In this document: positions 33,043-35,922 of the stretch, one piece after another
Numbering within the stretch: position 1 is the stretch's first letter
Layout of the letters: each line of letters starts with the position of its first letter
Assembly (NCBI GenBank): GCA_017451735.1
Contig: JAFTNU010000028.1
Coordinates: forward strand, 1-35,922
Direction: 5' to 3'
Length of the DNA: 35,922 bases
From: Clostridia bacterium
GTDB taxonomy: Bacteria; Bacillota; Clostridia; Oscillospirales; CAG-272
Made by a program: the position numbers and the translations under genes
The notes under the pieces: generated by a model
Seen by the model: the letters and a program-made list of their open reading frames with translations, nothing else
The model's database searches: none
Told to the model about the DNA's origin: nothing

Positions 33043-33045
33043 CTC

Positions 33046-33822
33046 TTATCTGACCAATGCAGAGAAATATTCCTTCGCTTTGGCAAATTCTTCTTCGTTA
33101 CTGCTTTTCCCACCCATATAGAGGGGGGCGGCAAGGCAAATAACCGTATCCTCCGGCAGTTTTTTCATAGCAATATTTTCCCGATACAGGGCGGTATCGC
33201 CCAATCGCACACCGTAGCAAACGGTTTTCCCCTCCAAATCGGTCGTGGTGATCGCCCCCTCGGGCATATCGTCCAGCACGGCACTCAGATTCATCAGCTT
33301 GCCGTTCATTTCCTCATAGAGCCAAGGGTCCAGAAAAAGAATGGAGGTCTCACCGGTCTGTAAGTAACTGTAAAAGCTGTTGTACTCCGTGGAATTGTTG
33401 GAGGTATTGATGAATATATCCTGCTCGGTATAAGCTTGGATCTGCTCCTGAGAATAAACAGTATAATACACCACATCTACCTTTTTGGAACCGTCACCGT
33501 CATAATCGGCCGGCAAGTACGTGCCAAGACAGTTTTTAAGGTCGGACAGCCCCGAATCCTCGGTCATAAAACCGTAAGGTCCAACCGTCAATACGCTGAT
33601 ATCACCGCTTTTTTCCTTACTGCACATTTGCAGTGTACAAACAAGGATCACCACGGCAAAAAAAGAAATGATAATCGTCTTCCATTTATGATGATACCAG
33701 AAATTATCGAGCCAACGGTAGATCTTACCGTGCTGCTTCTCTGCTCCAAAGGCTCCATCGCCGTTTATACGGATCTCGCGCCCCTCGAGCTTTTCTTCTC
33801 TTTTCTCTTCGGAATCGTGCAT
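33046..33822 (-). CDS. Uncharacterised membrane-anchored protein with an EF-hand-like loop
   Basis: A 258-residue protein of unknown function. A charged N-terminus (1-45, EEKREEKLEGRE) precedes one transmembrane helix (about 48-66, IIISFFAVVILVCTL), giving an Nin topology with the bulk outside. The outer part contains a calcium-loop-like DYDGDGSKKVDV (107-118), as in dockerins and EF-hands, then a region of alternating strands and helices (ILFLDPWLYEEMNG, GAITTTDLEGKTVCYGVRLG) reminiscent of solute-binding folds. The ATG at 33822 is preferred with AAAGGA upstream; a longer reading runs into the lysS terminator. It follows lysS by about 80 bases; no separate promoter was clear. Confidence 0.75.
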   Translation of the reverse strand: MHDSEEKREEKLEGREIRINGDGAFGAEKQHGKIYRWLDNFWYHHKWKTIIISFFAVVILVCTLQMCSKEKSGDISVLTVGPYGFMTEDSGLSDLKNCLGTYLPADYDGDGSKKVDVVYYTVYSQEQIQAYTEQDIFINTSNNSTEYNSFYSYLQTGETSILFLDPWLYEEMNGKLMNLSAVLDDMPEGAITTTDLEGKTVCYGVRLGDTALYRENIAMKKLPEDTVICLAAPLYMGGKSSNEEEFAKAKEYFSALVR

Positions 33823-33861
33823 AAACAATCCTTTCTTACATAAAAGATCGACATCGGTAAA

Positions 33862-33893
33862 ATAGCCTCCCTTCAAAAACCAAGGGAGGCTAT
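33862..33893 (-). terminator. Terminator downstream of lysS
   Basis: A 12-bp stem (33862-33873 with 33882-33893) and an eight-base loop, followed on the minus strand by TTTTACC. It starts eight bases after the lysS stop. Incomplete termination would let transcription reach the next gene. Confidence 0.8.
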
Positions 33894-33901
33894 CATCAGA
33901 T

Positions 33902-35422
33902 TCAGTCAAGCGGTTTCATCGTCGGGAAGAGCAAAACATCCCGGATGGAGGGACTGTCGGTCAAAAGCATGACCAAACGGTCAACACCGAAGCCAAGTCC
34001 GCCTGTGGGGGGCAGACCGTATTCCAGTGCGGTAACATAGTCATAATCCACCTGCGCACGGCAGTTGGGATCCAAGGCCTTGCGCTCTGCAACCTGGCGC
34101 TCGAAGCGCTCCTTTTGATCGATGGGGTCATTGAGCTCAGAGAAGGCGTTGCCAAACTCGGTAGCATTGATGAAATACTCAAAGCGCTCGGTGTAAGCGG
34201 GATCGGAAGGCTTACGCTTGGCAAGAGGACTGATCTCTACGGGATAGTCGTAAATAAAGGTGGGCTGAATGAGATTCTCCTCTACAAAAGCATCAAAGAA
34301 CTCTGCAAGGATGGCCCCCTTGGTGGGTACCTCGGGCAGTTCCACGTGCTTTTCCTTGGCGATGGCGATGGCTTCCTCGTCGCTCTTGATCTCGTTGAAA
34401 TCCACGCCACTGTATTTCTTAACAGCCTCCAGCATGGTCATACGCTCCCAGTGCCCCAGGTCGATCTGATGACCGCAGTAAGGGATCACCAGGCTACCGC
34501 AGACCTTCTCTGCCACGGTACGCATCATTTCCTCCACCAGATCCATCAAAGCGTGGTAATCGGTGTATGCCTGATAGAGCTCGATGGTGGTAAACTCAGG
34601 GTTGTGCTTGGGGTCCATGCCCTCGTTGCGGAAAATGCGTCCGACCTCGTAAACGCGGTCCATGCCGCCGACGATCAAGCGCTTTAAGTAAAGCTCGGTC
34701 TCGATACGAAGCACCATATCCATATCCAGGGTGTTATGGTGAGTCATAAAAGGACGGGCGCTGGCGCCGATCTCAAAGGGGGTCAGAATAGGGGTATCAA
34801 CCTCCAAAAATCCCTTGGAATCAAGGAAACTTCGAAGCTCGCGCAAAATAAGGCTACGCTTCACGAAGGTATCCTTGACCTCGGGGTTCACGATCAGATC
34901 CACATAGCGCTGACGGTAGCGGGTCTCCAGATCCTTGAGACCGTGGAACTTCTCGGGCAGGGGCAAAAGGCTCTTGGCAAGCAGCACAACCTCGGTGCAG
35001 CGCACGCTGAGCTCTCCCATTTTGGTGCGGAACACAATGCCCTTCACACCGATGATATCACCGATATCCATCTTCTTGAAGTCGGCATACGCCTCCTCAC
35101 CGATCACATCACGGCGGACATAGATCTGAATATCGCCCTTATCGTCACGCAGATGGGCAAAACTCGCCTTACCCATCACGCGCTTAGTCATCATACGACC
35201 GGCAAGGCAAACCTCAGCATCGGTTTCGGCCTCGGCCTCCAGATCCGAAAAACGCTCCTTGATATCGGCAGAGTAGGTATCCTGGGGATACTTGGTTATC
35301 TGAAAGGGGTCATTCCCTGCCTCACGCAGTGCGGCAAGCTTTTCACGACGCACGCGGAATACATCTGCAAGATTGACTTCTTCAGCGGCTTCGGCCGCTT
35401 GGTTTCTTACTTCTTCAGCCAT
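33902..35422 (-). CDS. lysS: Lysyl-tRNA synthetase, class II
   Basis: A 506-residue class II synthetase charging tRNA-Lys. An N-terminal helical segment leads to an OB-fold anticodon-binding domain (about 60-170, VCLAGRMMTKRVMGKASFAHL), then the catalytic core with motif 1 around FLEVDTPILT, motif 2 VGRIFRNEGMDPKHNPEFT and motif 3 GGLGFGVDRLVMLL. YHALMDLVEEM and YDYPVEISPLAK are also typical. AGGAG lies just before the ATG. It follows greA by 13 bases, the common greA-lysS pairing in Firmicutes, so one transcript carries both. Length is normal for the family. Confidence 0.98.
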   Translation of the reverse strand: MAEEVRNQAAEAAEEVNLADVFRVRREKLAALREAGNDPFQITKYPQDTYSADIKERFSDLEAEAETDAEVCLAGRMMTKRVMGKASFAHLRDDKGDIQIYVRRDVIGEEAYADFKKMDIGDIIGVKGIVFRTKMGELSVRCTEVVLLAKSLLPLPEKFHGLKDLETRYRQRYVDLIVNPEVKDTFVKRSLILRELRSFLDSKGFLEVDTPILTPFEIGASARPFMTHHNTLDMDMVLRIETELYLKRLIVGGMDRVYEVGRIFRNEGMDPKHNPEFTTIELYQAYTDYHALMDLVEEMMRTVAEKVCGSLVIPYCGHQIDLGHWERMTMLEAVKKYSGVDFNEIKSDEEAIAIAKEKHVELPEVPTKGAILAEFFDAFVEENLIQPTFIYDYPVEISPLAKRKPSDPAYTERFEYFINATEFGNAFSELNDPIDQKERFERQVAERKALDPNCRAQVDYDYVTALEYGLPPTGGLGFGVDRLVMLLTDSPSIRDVLLFPTMKPLD

Positions 35423-35435
35423 TGTGGTCTCCTTT

Positions 35436-35922
35436 TTAATCCCTGGTCACGTCCAGAATACGGTAAGAGAAGGTAAAGCCCGATGCCTCGACGGCGCCCT
35501 TGACCGTATCGCCTGCACGATGACCGATCAATGCTCTGCCAACAGGAGAAAGATCGGAAATCTTACCCTCTGCCACGTTCGCCTCGTTGGAACCGACAAT
35601 ACGGAAGGTCACTTCACTGCCGTCGGTTTCATCCACGGTCTTAACAGTAGAACCGATGTCGATGACACCGTGCGCAACCTTGGAGGAGTCATGGATCTCG
35701 GCATTCTCGATATCTGCTTTCAGTTGCAGGATGCGTGCCTCGTTTTCTGCCTGGGCATTACGGGCGGCATCATATTCGGCGTTCTCGGAAAGGTCACCGA
35801 AGCCGCGTGCCACTACAATATCATTCTTAATGCGCTCGCGTTCCTCACCCTCGCGCCAACGAAGCTCTTTGACTAATTCGTCATAGCCTTCCTGTGTCAT
35901 TGTTTTTTTCTTTTCGATTGCC
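35436..35922 (-). CDS. greA: Transcription elongation factor GreA, N-terminus cut by the window edge
   Basis: GreA rescues backtracked RNA polymerase by stimulating transcript cleavage. The coiled-coil domain has the acidic tip DLSENAEYDAAR, and the C-terminal FKBP-like domain has SPVGRALIGHRAGDTV. An ATG at 35900 would give 154 residues but has no Shine-Dalgarno site before it. The frame stays open to the edge and reads AIEKKKTMTQEGYDEL, which matches the usual GreA start (a few residues, then TxEGYxxL). The true start is therefore probably just outside the window and the protein about 160 residues, the family norm. It forms an operon with lysS. Confidence 0.94.
   Translation of the reverse strand, partial: AIEKKKTMTQEGYDELVKELRWREGEERERIKNDIVVARGFGDLSENAEYDAARNAQAENEARILQLKADIENAEIHDSSKVAHGVIDIGSTVKTVDETDGSEVTFRIVGSNEANVAEGKISDLSPVGRALIGHRAGDTVKGAVEASGFTFSYRILDVTRD

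Overview
The window comes from the chromosome of a low-to-mid GC member of the Bacillota. It is most likely an uncultured gut-type Clostridia (Oscillospirales/Christensenellales-like). The grounds are strong AGGAGG-type ribosome binding sites, many TTGACA/TATAAT-like promoters, an endonuclease-type MutL, the miaB-(YmcA/YlbF-like)-mutS-mutL gene order known from Firmicutes, and a NusG-II/Gx/ApbE cluster. This assignment is by inspection; no search was run. Both ends cut genes: a GTP-type PEP carboxykinase lacks its N-terminus at the left, and greA runs off the right end.

Region 1 (about 0.8-11.0 kb) is a carbohydrate-utilisation island. A GH113-like hydrolase and an IclR regulator are divergent. 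Next comes a four-gene minus-strand operon: GH78 alpha-L-rhamnosidase, SGNH esterase, a 506-aa protein of unknown function, and an RpiB-family isomerase. A divergent AraC regulator faces that operon, and a GH2 beta-mannosidase-like enzyme closes the island. None of these proteins has a visible signal peptide and no sugar transporter is present, so I infer cytoplasmic processing of imported oligosaccharides. Two intergenic regions carry repeat structures that look like operators for the adjacent regulators, and the AraC promoter predicts a leaderless mRNA.

Region 2 (11.1-17.6 kb) holds rplS with its own promoter and terminator, an NhaC-type Na+/H+ antiporter with a fully consensus promoter, a Wzx/MATE-like flippase preceded by a possible tiny leader ORF, a large cytoplasmic LVIVD-repeat beta-propeller of unknown role, and a histidine phosphatase.

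Region 3 (17.6-30.7 kb) is housekeeping. argS-yebC-phosphatase form one operon. A long minus-strand series miaB, YmcA/YlbF-like, mutS, mutL, tgt, tldD, tldE covers tRNA modification, mismatch repair and a TldD/E protease.

Region 4 (30.8-35.9 kb) has a NusG-II/Gx/ApbE flavinylation-type operon, an uncharacterised membrane-anchored protein, lysS and greA. Genes are tightly packed; several convergent pairs share bidirectional terminators whose stems or loops contain the stop codons. No tRNA, rRNA, insertion sequence, CRISPR array or prophage was seen. No gene-free stretch exceeds 300 bases.
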